Origin: Paracoccaceae bacterium
GTDB lineage: Bacteria > Pseudomonadota > Alphaproteobacteria > Rhodobacterales > Rhodobacteraceae
Assembly (NCBI GenBank): GCA_007128995.1
Contig: SKWJ01000005.1
Coordinates: 1 to 8,250 of the forward strand
Length of the DNA stretch: 8,250 nt
Direction: 5' to 3'
The translations under genes were made by a program, and so were the position numbers. Below the pieces are notes generated by a model. The model was given only the letters and a program-made list of their open reading frames with translations. It was not told the origin of the DNA and searched no databases. Of the stretch, positions 1-6,431 are shown piece by piece (position 1 is the stretch's first letter; each line of letters begins with the position of its first letter).

Positions 1-306
1 GCCCACCCCACATTGCCGTTCATGGCGCAAGGTGCCAACCTGGAGCTTGAGGATGCCTTTGTCCTGGCCCGAAGCTCGCAGCAGGAATCCGAGATTGAAG
101 ATGCCCTCGCGCGTTATCAGCTTCTGCGACGTGCCCGCGTGGTGAAGGTCGTCGAAGCCGCAAACCGAAACGCGCGAAATTATCATCTGCGGGCGCCTTT
201 TGCCCAGATCGCGCATCTTGCTCTACGGCTTTCAGGGAAGGCTGCGCCCGATGCGCCCTTACGAAAATTCGCGTGGATCTATGATCACGATGTCACGGAA
301 ACGTGA
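1..306 (+). CDS. FAD-dependent monooxygenase, C-terminal end (5' truncated by window)
   Basis: The frame is open from the first base and gives 101 residues before TGA. The opening residues AHPTLPFMAQGAN followed by LELEDAFVLA match the third FAD-contact motif of group A flavoprotein hydroxylases (salicylate hydroxylase / UbiH-like), normally preceded by a GD that here lies outside the window. In this family the motif closes over the FAD ribityl/pyrophosphate, and the helix after it carries the conserved E-D-A. The enzymes use NAD(P)H and O2 to hydroxylate aromatic or related substrates. The tail, ending in a FAWIYDHDVT segment, resembles salicylate hydroxylase-like proteins of Rhodobacterales. 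The substrate cannot be told from the C-terminus. No terminator is visible before the next gene, 63 bases downstream on the same strand, so co-transcription is possible. The family call is fairly sure; the specific reaction is unknown. Confidence 0.85.
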   Translation, partial: AHPTLPFMAQGANLELEDAFVLARSSQQESEIEDALARYQLLRRARVVKVVEAANRNARNYHLRAPFAQIAHLALRLSGKAAPDAPLRKFAWIYDHDVTET

Positions 307-369
307 GAGCAGATGACTTCCCGCTGCCGCCACCCCAAATAAGACAGGTAATCACGGACAGGGCCAAAG

Positions 370-954
370 ATGGAATCTGATCAGATCACCCGGCTGATAT
401 ATCTTGGCGTGCTTGGCACTGTCTTGCTCAGCTATGCCTTGATCTCGGGTCGGCAGAATCTGGGTCAGAGCATTCGGCATCTGGCGCTTTGGGGTCTGAT
501 CATTGTCGGTGTCGCCGCAGGCTTTGGGCTGTGGCAGGACGTCTCACAGAGTGAGAGCATTTCTGTGACAGGCGATGGCGCCGTGGTGTTGCGCGCGGGG
601 CGCAATGGTCATTTCCATATTGATTTGCAGGTAAACGGAACTCTTGTGGATTTCATTGTCGATACTGGCGCATCAGATCTTGTGTTGTCGCAGGCAGATG
701 CGGCGCGGGTTGGGCTTGATCCGCAGGCTTTGCCTTATCTCGGGCGGGCGCGAACAGCGAACGGAGTTGTGGGGTTGGCGCGGGTCACGCTGGATGAAGT
801 GGTGCTGGCCCATGACGGGTTGGTGATCCGCGATCTGGATGTTTCGGCTTTCGTCAACGAGGGCGAGCTGGATGTCTCGCTTCTTGGAATGGGATATCTG
901 CGCCGCTATGCTCGTATTGCGATCGAAGGGGATCGGCTGATCCTTGAGCGTTGA
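370..954 (+). CDS. Membrane-anchored retropepsin-like (clan AA) aspartic protease
   Basis: A 194-residue protein with two hydrophobic segments, at about residues 9-26 and 38-56, then a soluble domain. The soluble domain contains the single-copy aspartic protease motif FIVDTGASD with catalytic Asp98 (DTGAS 98-102) and a C-terminal LLGMGYLRRY (171-180), the hallmark of the bacterial retropepsin-like family (TIGR02281 type). As in retroviral proteases, one D-T-G per chain implies that the active enzyme is a homodimer. With the two N-terminal segments, the catalytic part is probably held at the inner membrane facing the periplasm; topology is inferred. The substrate is unknown. ATG at 370 is supported by AGGG at 360-363 with a 6-base spacer. 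The gene lies 77 bases before trpB on the same strand; I know of no functional link. The fold call is confident, the physiological role is not. Confidence 0.88.
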   Translation: MESDQITRLIYLGVLGTVLLSYALISGRQNLGQSIRHLALWGLIIVGVAAGFGLWQDVSQSESISVTGDGAVVLRAGRNGHFHIDLQVNGTLVDFIVDTGASDLVLSQADAARVGLDPQALPYLGRARTANGVVGLARVTLDEVVLAHDGLVIRDLDVSAFVNEGELDVSLLGMGYLRRYARIAIEGDRLILER

Positions 955-1018
955 AGCTCATCGTGTAATTTCCTTGTCTGCGCGCATCGCGGGCGATAGG
1001 ACATGAGCATTGCCAGTT

Positions 1019-1024
1019 TAAGGA
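1019..1024 (+). promoter_or_regulatory. Shine-Dalgarno site of trpB
   Basis: TAAGGA lies 7 bases before the ATG at 1032, which fixes the trpB start. The 77-base gap from 955 to 1031 shows no convincing terminator. A TGTAAT at 970-975 could be a -10 element, but I find no properly spaced -35, so no promoter is called. Confidence 0.6.
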
Positions 1025-1031
1025 AAGCAAC

Positions 1032-2258
1032 ATGCCAGATGATCTGATCAATTCTTTCATGACTGTTCCGGACGAGCAGGGTCGGTTCGGCATCTATGGT
1101 GGGCGGTTCGTGTCGGAAACACTGATGCCGCTGATCCTAGAACTGGAAGCCGAATATGAGCGCGCGAAGACTGATGAGAGTTTCTGGGCGCAGATGGATG
1201 ATTTGTGGAAACACTATGTCGGCCGTCCGTCGCCCCTCTATTACGCAGAGCGGCTGACCGAATATTGCGGCGGGGCCAAGATTTATCTGAAGCGCGATGA
1301 ACTGAACCATACCGGCGCACACAAGATCAACAATGTGCTGGGTCAGATCCTGCTGGCAATGCGCATGGGGAAAACCCGTATCATTGCGGAAACCGGCGCG
1401 GGCCAGCACGGTGTTGCCACCGCGACTGTCTGCGCGCGGTTCGGGTTGAAATGCATCGTTTACATGGGGGCACATGACGTCGAGCGTCAGGCACCCAATG
1501 TGTTCCGGATGAAGCTGCTTGGGGCAGAGGTGGTGCCTGTTCGCTCTGGCAGGGGGACGTTGAAAGACGCCATGAACGATGCACTGCGCGACTGGGTGAC
1601 GAATGTGCGCGATACCTTCTACTGTATCGGGACCGTTGCCGGACCGCATCCCTATCCCGCCATGGTCCGGGATTTCCAGTCGATCATTGGCAAGGAAACC
1701 CGAGAGCAGATCCTTGAGCGTGAGGGCAGATTGCCCGACACGATTATTGCGGCGATCGGGGGGGGATCAAACGCGATGGGTTTATTCTATCCGTTCCTTG
1801 ACGACAAGGAGGTCGCCATCATCGGGGTCGAAGCCGGCGGGAAAGGCGTTAATGAGCGGATGGAACATTGTGCCAGTCTGACCGGCGGACGGCCCGGCGT
1901 GCTGCACGGAAACCGTACCTATCTGCTTCAAGATGAAGACGGACAGATACTGGAAGGACATTCCATATCGGCGGGTCTGGATTATCCGGGGATCGGCCCC
2001 GAACATGCCTGGCTGAAGGATATGGGCCGTGCGGACTATGTCTCGATCACCGATGATGAGGCCTTGTCCGCCTTTCAGACGTGCTGTTCCTTAGAAGGGA
2101 TCATTCCCGCCCTCGAACCCAGCCACGCCTTGGCCCATGTGCTGAAGATTGCGCCTGCTCTGCCCGCCGATCATCTGCTGGTGATGAACATGTGCGGAAG
2201 AGGCGACAAGGATATCTTCACTGTCGCACGTCATCTTGGATTTGATATGTCTGCCTGA
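1032..2258 (+). CDS. trpB: Tryptophan synthase beta subunit
   Basis: A 408-residue PLP enzyme that condenses indole with L-serine to give tryptophan, normally as the beta part of an alpha2-beta2 complex with TrpA in the cytoplasm. Full length compared with the roughly 400-residue family. Visible motifs: HTGAHKINN with the PLP-binding Lys98 (Lys87 of Salmonella TrpB), catalytic Glu120 in AETGAGQHG (Glu109), the phosphate-binding GGGSN at 243-247, SAGLDYPG with Asp317 (Asp305), EGIIPALE at 355-362, and CGRGDKD near the C-terminus. One substitution stands out: the position of Salmonella Ser377, which contacts the PLP pyridine nitrogen, is Cys388. Neither trpF, often next to trpB in alphaproteobacteria, nor trpA is in the window; the upstream neighbour is the protease gene. 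The start has a good Shine-Dalgarno site. The gene ends 86 bases before the convergent pyrE, with a terminator between them. Confidence 0.98.
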   Translation: MPDDLINSFMTVPDEQGRFGIYGGRFVSETLMPLILELEAEYERAKTDESFWAQMDDLWKHYVGRPSPLYYAERLTEYCGGAKIYLKRDELNHTGAHKINNVLGQILLAMRMGKTRIIAETGAGQHGVATATVCARFGLKCIVYMGAHDVERQAPNVFRMKLLGAEVVPVRSGRGTLKDAMNDALRDWVTNVRDTFYCIGTVAGPHPYPAMVRDFQSIIGKETREQILEREGRLPDTIIAAIGGGSNAMGLFYPFLDDKEVAIIGVEAGGKGVNERMEHCASLTGGRPGVLHGNRTYLLQDEDGQILEGHSISAGLDYPGIGPEHAWLKDMGRADYVSITDDEALSAFQTCCSLEGIIPALEPSHALAHVLKIAPALPADHLLVMNMCGRGDKDIFTVARHLGFDMSA

Positions 2259-2285
2259 AGAGCATGCACCAGTTGCTTGACAGAA

Positions 2286-2314
2286 AAAACGCCACCGGAA
2301 GACGGTGGCGTTTT
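2286..2314. terminator. Bidirectional intrinsic terminator between trpB and pyrE
   Basis: A perfect 12-base-pair stem (2286-2297 with 2303-2314; core CGCCACCG / CGGTGGCG) encloses the 5-base loop GAAGA. The stem is flanked by an A-run (2284-2289) and a T-run (2311-2314). Read rightward it ends trpB transcripts 28 bases after the stop. Read leftward, the A-run becomes a six-T tail that ends the pyrC-pyrE transcript 31 bases after the pyrE stop. One symmetrical element therefore insulates two convergent operons. Confidence 0.92.
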
Positions 2315-2344
2315 GCGTCTCGACCAAAACCGAGTAGAGCGCCG

Positions 2345-3010
2345 CTACGAGGCCCAGCCGCGCGGCGCCTTCAGAAAGGCTTCGACCGCGTCCAGTGTTT
2401 CCGCATCGAAATCCGCGCCGCGCCGAGCCTCTGCCAAAACGTCCCACCAGGTGCAGAGCGAATGCAGCCTGACCCCATGTTCCGCAAGGCGCGGCTCGGT
2501 TTCGGGGAAAATACCATAATAGAAGATGACGGCAGTGTGCGCGCAAACTGCGCCAGTATCACGGATCGCATCGACGAAGCTCAGTTTTGATCCGCCGTCT
2601 GTGGTCAGATCTTCGACCAGAAGAACCCGCTGCCCCTCGCGCATTTCACCTTCGATCCGGGCATTGCGCCCGTAACCTTTGGGTTTTTTACGAACATAGG
2701 TCATCGGCAGCCCCATGCGTTCTGCAACGAGTGCGGCAAAGGGTATTCCGGCAGTCTCGCCCCCGGCGATATTGTCAAAAGCCTCGAAACCTGCATCTTC
2801 CAGAACGCGGCATGTCAGGAAATCCATGAGGGTCGACCGGATGCGCGGGAAGCTGATAAGTTTCCGGCAATCGATATAGGTCGGCGCCTTGAGCCCGCTG
2901 GCGAAGGTGAACGGTTCGGTCGCGTTGAAATGAACGGCCTTGATGTCCAGCAACATACGCGCCGTAAGGCGCGCGACAGTCGTGCGATCAGGATAAGTGG
3001 TCGGGGTCAT
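2345..3010 (-). CDS. pyrE: Orotate phosphoribosyltransferase
   Basis: A 221-residue cytoplasmic enzyme that joins orotate to PRPP to form orotidine 5'-monophosphate, the fifth step of UMP synthesis. Motifs: [20 protein letters not shown] (29-48) near the N-terminus; the flexible catalytic loop with [15 protein letters not shown] (107-121); and the PRPP-binding signature [13 protein letters not shown] (129-141), with the two acidic residues and the T-T-D-G-G turn that hold the ribose phosphate. Length is normal for the family. ATG at 3010 has GAAAGG eight bases upstream; this site overlaps the TGA of pyrC, so translation is probably coupled to that of pyrC. The gap between the two genes is only 12 bases, and pyrE is the last gene of the pair before the bidirectional terminator. 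Confidence 0.97.
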   Translation of the reverse strand: MTPTTYPDRTTVARLTARMLLDIKAVHFNATEPFTFASGLKAPTYIDCRKLISFPRIRSTLMDFLTCRVLEDAGFEAFDNIAGGETAGIPFAALVAERMGLPMTYVRKKPKGYGRNARIEGEMREGQRVLLVEDLTTDGGSKLSFVDAIRDTGAVCAHTAVIFYYGIFPETEPRLAEHGVRLHSLCTWWDVLAEARRGADFDAETLDAVEAFLKAPRGWAS

Positions 3011-3022
3011 ACACAGGGCCTT

Positions 3023-4060
3023 TCAGTCAACAACGCGCCAGTAAAGCGGAAAACCGGGGTCAAATACAGTCACAGGTCCTGCGCCGGTCCCGATCTTTGC
3101 CGGGTAGGAAACCGGAGTCGCGGACTTCTCCAGCGTGATGGTTCTGTCATTTTGCGGCATCCGGTAGAAGTCTGGCCCGTTTTGCGAAACGAAACCCTCC
3201 AGTTGATCCAGCTTGCCAGCATTTTCGAAGACATGCGCCAGAATGGAAAGCGTATTGGGTGCAGTGAAGCACCCCGCACAGCCACAGGCCGATTCCTTGG
3301 CGTCATCTGCGTGAGGCGCGCTGTCTGTTCCCAAAAAGAAACGCCGGTCCCCAGATGTTGCCGCATCGACCAGGGCGCGGCGATGCGTTTCCCGTTTGGC
3401 GACCGGAAGACAATAATAATGCGGTCGAATCCCGCCCACCAGCAGATGGTTGCGATTGATGACAAGATGGTGTGTCGTGATCGTGGCGGCCAGACTGTCA
3501 GTCGCGTCCTGAACATAGGCGACTGCATTCGCCGTAGTGATATGCTCCATGACAACACGCAGCTTGGGTGTTGCGCGGCGGATGGGATCGAGAACGCGAT
3601 CAATGAAGACAGCTTCGCGATCAAAGATGTCAATCTCGGGGTCGGTCACTTCGCCATGGCATAGCAGCGGAATGCCAGCCTCGGCCATCGCTTCCAGCAC
3701 TGCACGAACTTTGTTAAAATCACGCACACCAGAGGCAGAGTTTGTCGTTGCGCCAGCAGGATACAGCTTGACGGCCGAAATGATCCCGGACTGGTGCGCT
3801 GCCACAACATCATCCGGATCTGTAGTCTCGGTCAGATACAGTGTCATGAGCGGGGTGAAAGCCGGGCCAGTGACAGCGCAGATGCGCTCTCGATATGCCT
3901 GAGCCTGTGCCCCTGTCACCACTGGCGGAACAAGGTTTGGCATGATGATCGCTCGGGCGAAATGACGGGCACTTTCGGGCGCGATTCCTGCAAGCATCGC
4001 GCCGTCGCGCAGGTGCAGATGCCAATCATCGGGGCGAAGGATGGTTAGTGATTGTGTCAT
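3023..4060 (-). CDS. pyrC: Dihydroorotase, class II (E. coli PyrC type)
   Basis: A 345-residue zinc amidohydrolase that cyclises N-carbamoyl-aspartate to dihydroorotate, the third step of UMP synthesis. The expected metal ligands are all present: His14 and His16 in [10 protein letters not shown], the carboxylated bridging Lys98 in [13 protein letters not shown], His135 in LLCHGEV, His173 in VMEHITT and the catalytic Asp246 in LGTDSAPH. The [11 protein letters not shown] segment (256-265) is also typical of this class. Length matches the E. coli enzyme (about 348). The ATG at 4060 gives the normal N-terminus, with H-x-H beginning at residue 14, but no Shine-Dalgarno site precedes it. A -10-like TATACC seven bases before the ATG raises the possibility of a leaderless mRNA. 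First gene of the pyrC-pyrE unit. Confidence 0.97.
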   Translation of the reverse strand: MTQSLTILRPDDWHLHLRDGAMLAGIAPESARHFARAIIMPNLVPPVVTGAQAQAYRERICAVTGPAFTPLMTLYLTETTDPDDVVAAHQSGIISAVKLYPAGATTNSASGVRDFNKVRAVLEAMAEAGIPLLCHGEVTDPEIDIFDREAVFIDRVLDPIRRATPKLRVVMEHITTANAVAYVQDATDSLAATITTHHLVINRNHLLVGGIRPHYYCLPVAKRETHRRALVDAATSGDRRFFLGTDSAPHADDAKESACGCAGCFTAPNTLSILAHVFENAGKLDQLEGFVSQNGPDFYRMPQNDRTITLEKSATPVSYPAKIGTGAGPVTVFDPGFPLYWRVVD

Positions 4061-4067
4061 GGGAGTG

Positions 4068-4096
4068 GGTATACGGAATTTATGAAACAGTTCCAG
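4068..4096 (-). promoter_or_regulatory. Candidate pyrC promoter
   Basis: Read leftward, CTGGAA (4096-4091) and TATACC (4073-4068) are separated by exactly 17 bases, like a weak -35/-10 pair (three matches in the -35). The -10 ends seven bases before the pyrC ATG, which would put the transcription start at or next to the A of the start codon. This fits the lack of a Shine-Dalgarno site for pyrC. It rests on spacing and weak matches only. Confidence 0.3.
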
Positions 4097-4277
4097 AGGG
4101 ATTCGGTTGCGCTATTGGCCTTTCGGGCTGATTGCTCGGCAGGATGGCGGCAGTGCCGAGCTTTCAAGCCGGGTTGCAGATATACCTCTGCACAGTGGTT
4201 TGGAAACGGTATTATCAAACAGGCCGCTCTATGATCCAGATCAAGGCCAGACGACTTATTTGATGTTATCAGGATAC

Positions 4278-4309
4278 ATGTTTCAAATGCTGATCAGCGA
4301 TTGAAACAT
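4278..4309. repeat. 32-base dyad (operator-like palindrome or stem-loop)
   Basis: Nine-base arms ATGTTTCAA (4278-4286) and TTGAAACAT (4301-4309) are exact reverse complements. Between them lies the perfect 10-base palindrome GCTGATCAGC (4289-4298), offset by two mismatched positions on each side. In total 14 of 16 symmetric positions pair. It may act as DNA, as a protein-binding operator between two divergent transcription units, or as RNA, as a stem-loop. I cannot assign a regulator. Confidence 0.7.
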
Positions 4310-4343
4310 TTCCTCCCTGTCCCGTCGGCGCGCGGGCAACTCG

Positions 4344-4371
4344 ACCGCCCTGCATAGCCGGGGCGGTTTTT
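4344..4371 (+). terminator. Rightward intrinsic terminator in the divergent gap
   Basis: The stem ACCGCCC (4344-4350) pairs with GGGCGGT (4361-4367), with a 10-base loop, followed by a run of T (4367-4371). The T-run exists only on the + strand, so it ends rightward transcripts. Because pyrC points away and the next gene starts 98 bases later, it implies a separate short rightward transcript or an attenuated leader of the 4470 gene. Confidence 0.75.
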
Positions 4372-4417
4372 GTATCTTCAATGCACTTCTGAAAGCACCT
4401 TCTTCCGATACGCGCTC

Positions 4418-4446
4418 TTGCTGATGATGCCCGGCGAATGCATACT
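4418..4446 (+). promoter_or_regulatory. Candidate promoter of the 4470 gene
   Basis: TTGCTG (4418-4423) and CATACT (4441-4446) are separated by 17 bases and resemble a weak sigma70 pair. They lie downstream of the terminator at 4344-4371 and would give a leader of about 17 bases before the TTG at 4470. The matches are partial (three of six and four of six), so this is tentative. Confidence 0.3.
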
Positions 4447-4469
4447 GACGAAAACGAAGAGGGAAGAGC

Positions 4470-5486
4470 TTGCGCATATCGTCACGGCATCTGGATCCGA
4501 GTTGGTTCAGGCAAGTTTCTTGTCTCGTATTTTTGTTTTGCGCGATCATGCTCGGGCAGCCTGTCGTGGCATCTGACTTGCCCGGCTCGCAGGATGAAGA
4601 GTTTTCTGCAGCCCTGTCACTTTGGTTGGAAAACAATGAAGAAGATGCCTTGCCCGGACTCCGCGATCTTGCGCAGGCATCGAATGGCGCTGCGCAGATC
4701 CTGTTAGGACTGATCGACAAGAACAGTGCCTTGCAAGGGCCCTATCTTTCATTTCTGGCGCGGGATGACCGTATCGCGCTGCTGCGTGCGCCCGGTGGAT
4801 TGTCAGGACGCAACTGGATATCGGTGAGCGGGGGGCAAACTGATCTTGCTCAGAACTGGAAAGACTTGTGGCACCTTGAGGGAGGTGCGGAGATCGCGCA
4901 GAAATTTCTTCAAATGGGCGAAGACCGCGCCGCGCGCGAAGCGCTGATCATCATAGCCTCTCGCCACGATTCAGTTCTTCCGACAGAGGTTTTGTCGCAG
5001 GACTGGTATCCCGACAGTCTGGTGCATTTGACCCGGAATTATGCTTTGGCTTCAGAAAATGCAGAGCGCCTTCACCCGGGCCATCCCATACGCTTGGTGT
5101 CAGGGTTGACCCACGACAATGCGGCCCTGCGTGATTGGTTGGTAGCTGATCCACTCGGCACACCCTTGCGTGCTGTCTGCGACGCTCAGTGCCCGGAAAA
5201 TTCAGGGGACTGTGCAGTGGCGCTTTATCGCGGCCTTTCGGGTTATCATGCCTTGCTTATGCTTGGCAGTCCGGTTGCCGCACTCGTTTCGGATGAAGAG
5301 TTTGCGAAGTCCCGTCGTAGCATGGCGGCCGTCGCGCGCCGGATCATGCTGGCACATTCTGCGCGGACAAGAGATCCTGCCTTGCAGCGACTTGCAGAGC
5401 TCGATCAATGCGCCGCAGACTGGCTGCGCGCCGAGTTCAAACTTTATTACCCCAGACTGCGCGAGAGCCAGTCCAGCGCCGACTAG
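4470..5486 (+). CDS. Exported protein of unknown function, helical-repeat-like
   Basis: I do not recognise this 338-residue protein. It begins with a classical signal peptide: positive residues near the N-terminus, a hydrophobic core at about residues 16-29 and a likely signal peptidase I site after PVVA (residue 34). There is no lipobox, so a soluble periplasmic protein is likely. Residues 44-82 (AALSLWL...AAQILLGLI) resemble one Sel1/TPR-like helical pair; the rest looks mainly alpha-helical without a clear repeat. The mature part has four cysteines (237, 241, 248, 314), three clustered in the CDAQCPENSGDC segment, consistent with two disulfides. The start is TTG at 4470, supported by GAGGG at 4459-4463 with a 6-base spacer; the next in-frame ATG (4548) would remove most of the signal peptide. 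It has its own promoter candidate and is convergent with rsmA. The coding call is good, the function unknown. Confidence 0.85.
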   Translation: MRISSRHLDPSWFRQVSCLVFLFCAIMLGQPVVASDLPGSQDEEFSAALSLWLENNEEDALPGLRDLAQASNGAAQILLGLIDKNSALQGPYLSFLARDDRIALLRAPGGLSGRNWISVSGGQTDLAQNWKDLWHLEGGAEIAQKFLQMGEDRAAREALIIIASRHDSVLPTEVLSQDWYPDSLVHLTRNYALASENAERLHPGHPIRLVSGLTHDNAALRDWLVADPLGTPLRAVCDAQCPENSGDCAVALYRGLSGYHALLMLGSPVAALVSDEEFAKSRRSMAAVARRIMLAHSARTRDPALQRLAELDQCAADWLRAEFKLYYPRLRESQSSAD

Positions 5487-5597
5487 CTTGCATGTCGACC
5501 GAGGTGGCGCAAGGATCACCAGATATGCACGCTATACCAGCGAGAGGTATCACCGTTATTTAGTTTGGCCTGAAAAGCCTTCCGCCCTGTGCCAGAA

Positions 5598-6431
5598 TCA
5601 AGGTTGAAGGACTTCCGAAAGGGCGCACCAACGTGCCAGATCGATTTCTTCGGCTCGTGCGGTCGGGGCAATATTCGCTGCAAGCAGCTTGTCTTCAATC
5701 TGCGGATGCACAGAGCGGAGTGCGGCACGCAACATTTTCCGCCGTTGGTTGAACCCGGCCGCGATCACCCGCTCCAGTATCGCAGCGTCGGCAGGGTATC
5801 TCGGAGATTCCAGCCGTCTTATATGAACAACTGCCGAGCTGACCTTCGGCGCAGGCGTGAAGGCTTCGGGAGGAAGCCCGAGCACGATTTGCGCATCTGC
5901 CCGCCATTGCACCATCAACGCCAGCCGTCCATAGGCTTTGGTTCCGGGGCGCGCGACAATGCGCTCTGCCACTTCGCGCTGAAACATCAGGGTCAGGCTC
6001 TCCCAGAATGGAGGCCATGTTGCTGGCGTCATCCATCGTATCAGAAGCTCGGTGCCAATATTATACGGCAGATTGGCAACCACCCGCACAGGCGCTTGCA
6101 GGTACTTCAGGGGATCGATAGTCAGTGCATCGCCCTCGATCACTTGCAACCGTCCGGGATAGGCCGCCTCTATTTCTGCAAGTGCAGGCAGGCAGCGCGC
6201 GTCTTTCTCTATCGCCAGAACACGACGGGCGCCGCTGGCCAGCAACCCGCGCGTCAGACCACCGGGGCCGGGGCCAACCTCCAGAACATCGACCTCGCGC
6301 AAATCTCCTGCAGAGCGGGCAATGCGTGCTGTCAGATTGAGATCCAGCAAGAAGTTCTGACCAAAGCTTTTCTTTGCACGCAAATCATGCGCGCGGATGA
6401 CGTCGCGCAAGGGTGGCAGCGTATCGATCAT
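5598..6431 (-). CDS. rsmA: 16S rRNA (adenine-1518/1519-N6) dimethyltransferase
   Basis: A 277-residue SAM-dependent methyltransferase (also called KsgA) that dimethylates two adjacent adenosines in the 3'-terminal hairpin of 16S rRNA late in 30S assembly; its loss gives kasugamycin resistance. Motifs: KKSFGQNFL (20-28), SAM motif [11 protein letters not shown] (51-60), acidic Glu75 in VLAIEKD, Asp101 in IEGDAL, catalytic motif IV NLPYNIG (120-126), FQREVAERI (150-158) and TPAPKVSS (192-199). The C-terminal helical domain is complete and the length is normal. The ATG at 6431 overlaps the TGA of pdxA in ATGA, and no Shine-Dalgarno site is seen before it, so translation probably depends on ribosomes finishing pdxA. 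The 111-base gap to the convergent gene (5487-5597) holds no clear terminator, only weak short hairpins. Confidence 0.97.
   Translation of the reverse strand: MIDTLPPLRDVIRAHDLRAKKSFGQNFLLDLNLTARIARSAGDLREVDVLEVGPGPGGLTRGLLASGARRVLAIEKDARCLPALAEIEAAYPGRLQVIEGDALTIDPLKYLQAPVRVVANLPYNIGTELLIRWMTPATWPPFWESLTLMFQREVAERIVARPGTKAYGRLALMVQWRADAQIVLGLPPEAFTPAPKVSSAVVHIRRLESPRYPADAAILERVIAAGFNQRRKMLRAALRSVHPQIEDKLLAANIAPTARAEEIDLARWCALSEVLQP
6428..6431 (-). promoter_or_regulatory. ATGA stop-start overlap coupling pdxA to rsmA
   Basis: The four bases ATGA hold both the TGA of pdxA and the ATG of rsmA. With no Shine-Dalgarno site in front of rsmA, termination-reinitiation is the likely mode of rsmA translation. 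Confidence 0.8.

Larger units (their letters stand above)
4275..4372 (+). ncRNA. Candidate small RNA with anti-Shine-Dalgarno stretch and terminator
   Basis: A rightward block organised like a bacterial trans-acting small RNA. It has a long stem-loop (4278-4309), an exposed pyrimidine stretch TTTCCTCCC (4309-4317) complementary to Shine-Dalgarno sequences, a short CCCG/CGGG hairpin (4321-4336), and an intrinsic terminator with a T5 tail (4344-4371). No recognised gene lies upstream on this strand that the terminator could serve. Alphaproteobacteria such as Rhodobacter have stress-induced small RNAs with exposed CCUCC motifs (the CcsR type), which is the closest analogy, not an identification. 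The 5' end is not defined; I see no convincing sigma70 promoter just upstream. Alternatives are a longer transcript including the 4107-4304 reading frame, or an attenuator for the gene at 4470. Confidence 0.35.
4061..4469. other. Divergent intergenic region rich in inverted repeats
   Basis: This 409-base gap lies between the leftward pyrC and the rightward gene at 4470. I can point to: a perfect 8-base-pair GC-rich hairpin (GCTCGGCA 4134-4141 / TGCCGAGC 4154-4161); a 6-base dyad TGCAGA-TATACC-TCTGCA (4175-4192); a 32-base dyad (4278-4309); a small CCCG/CGGG hairpin (4321-4336); and a rightward intrinsic terminator (4344-4371). The middle, about 4195-4310, is visibly more A+T rich than the flanking genes. 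A small reading frame, TTG 4107 to TGA 4304 (65 residues), has AGAGGG at 4095-4100, six bases before its start, but no recognisable similarity; I do not call it a gene. No tRNA or well-known structural RNA motif (RNase P, tmRNA, SRP, 6S) was recognised. Confidence 0.6.

Noticed and set aside
1137..1649. A 170-codon leftward open frame inside trpB.
   Set aside because: It is antisense to the TrpB catalytic core, with no separate ribosome site or family resemblance.
2930..3664. A 244-codon rightward open frame opposite pyrC and the start of pyrE.
   Set aside because: It runs antisense through conserved PyrC zinc-ligand codons and crosses a gene boundary; composition is unlike a real protein and no motif is present.
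4061..4372. tRNA, tmRNA, SRP RNA, 6S RNA or RNase P RNA in the divergent gap.
   Set aside because: None of the conserved sequence blocks of these RNAs was found; the structures seen do not fit them.
5487..5597. Possible terminator between the exported-protein gene and rsmA (ATACC/GGTAT hairpin near 5534-5550).
   Set aside because: The stem is only five base pairs and has no T-run in either direction, so it is not called.
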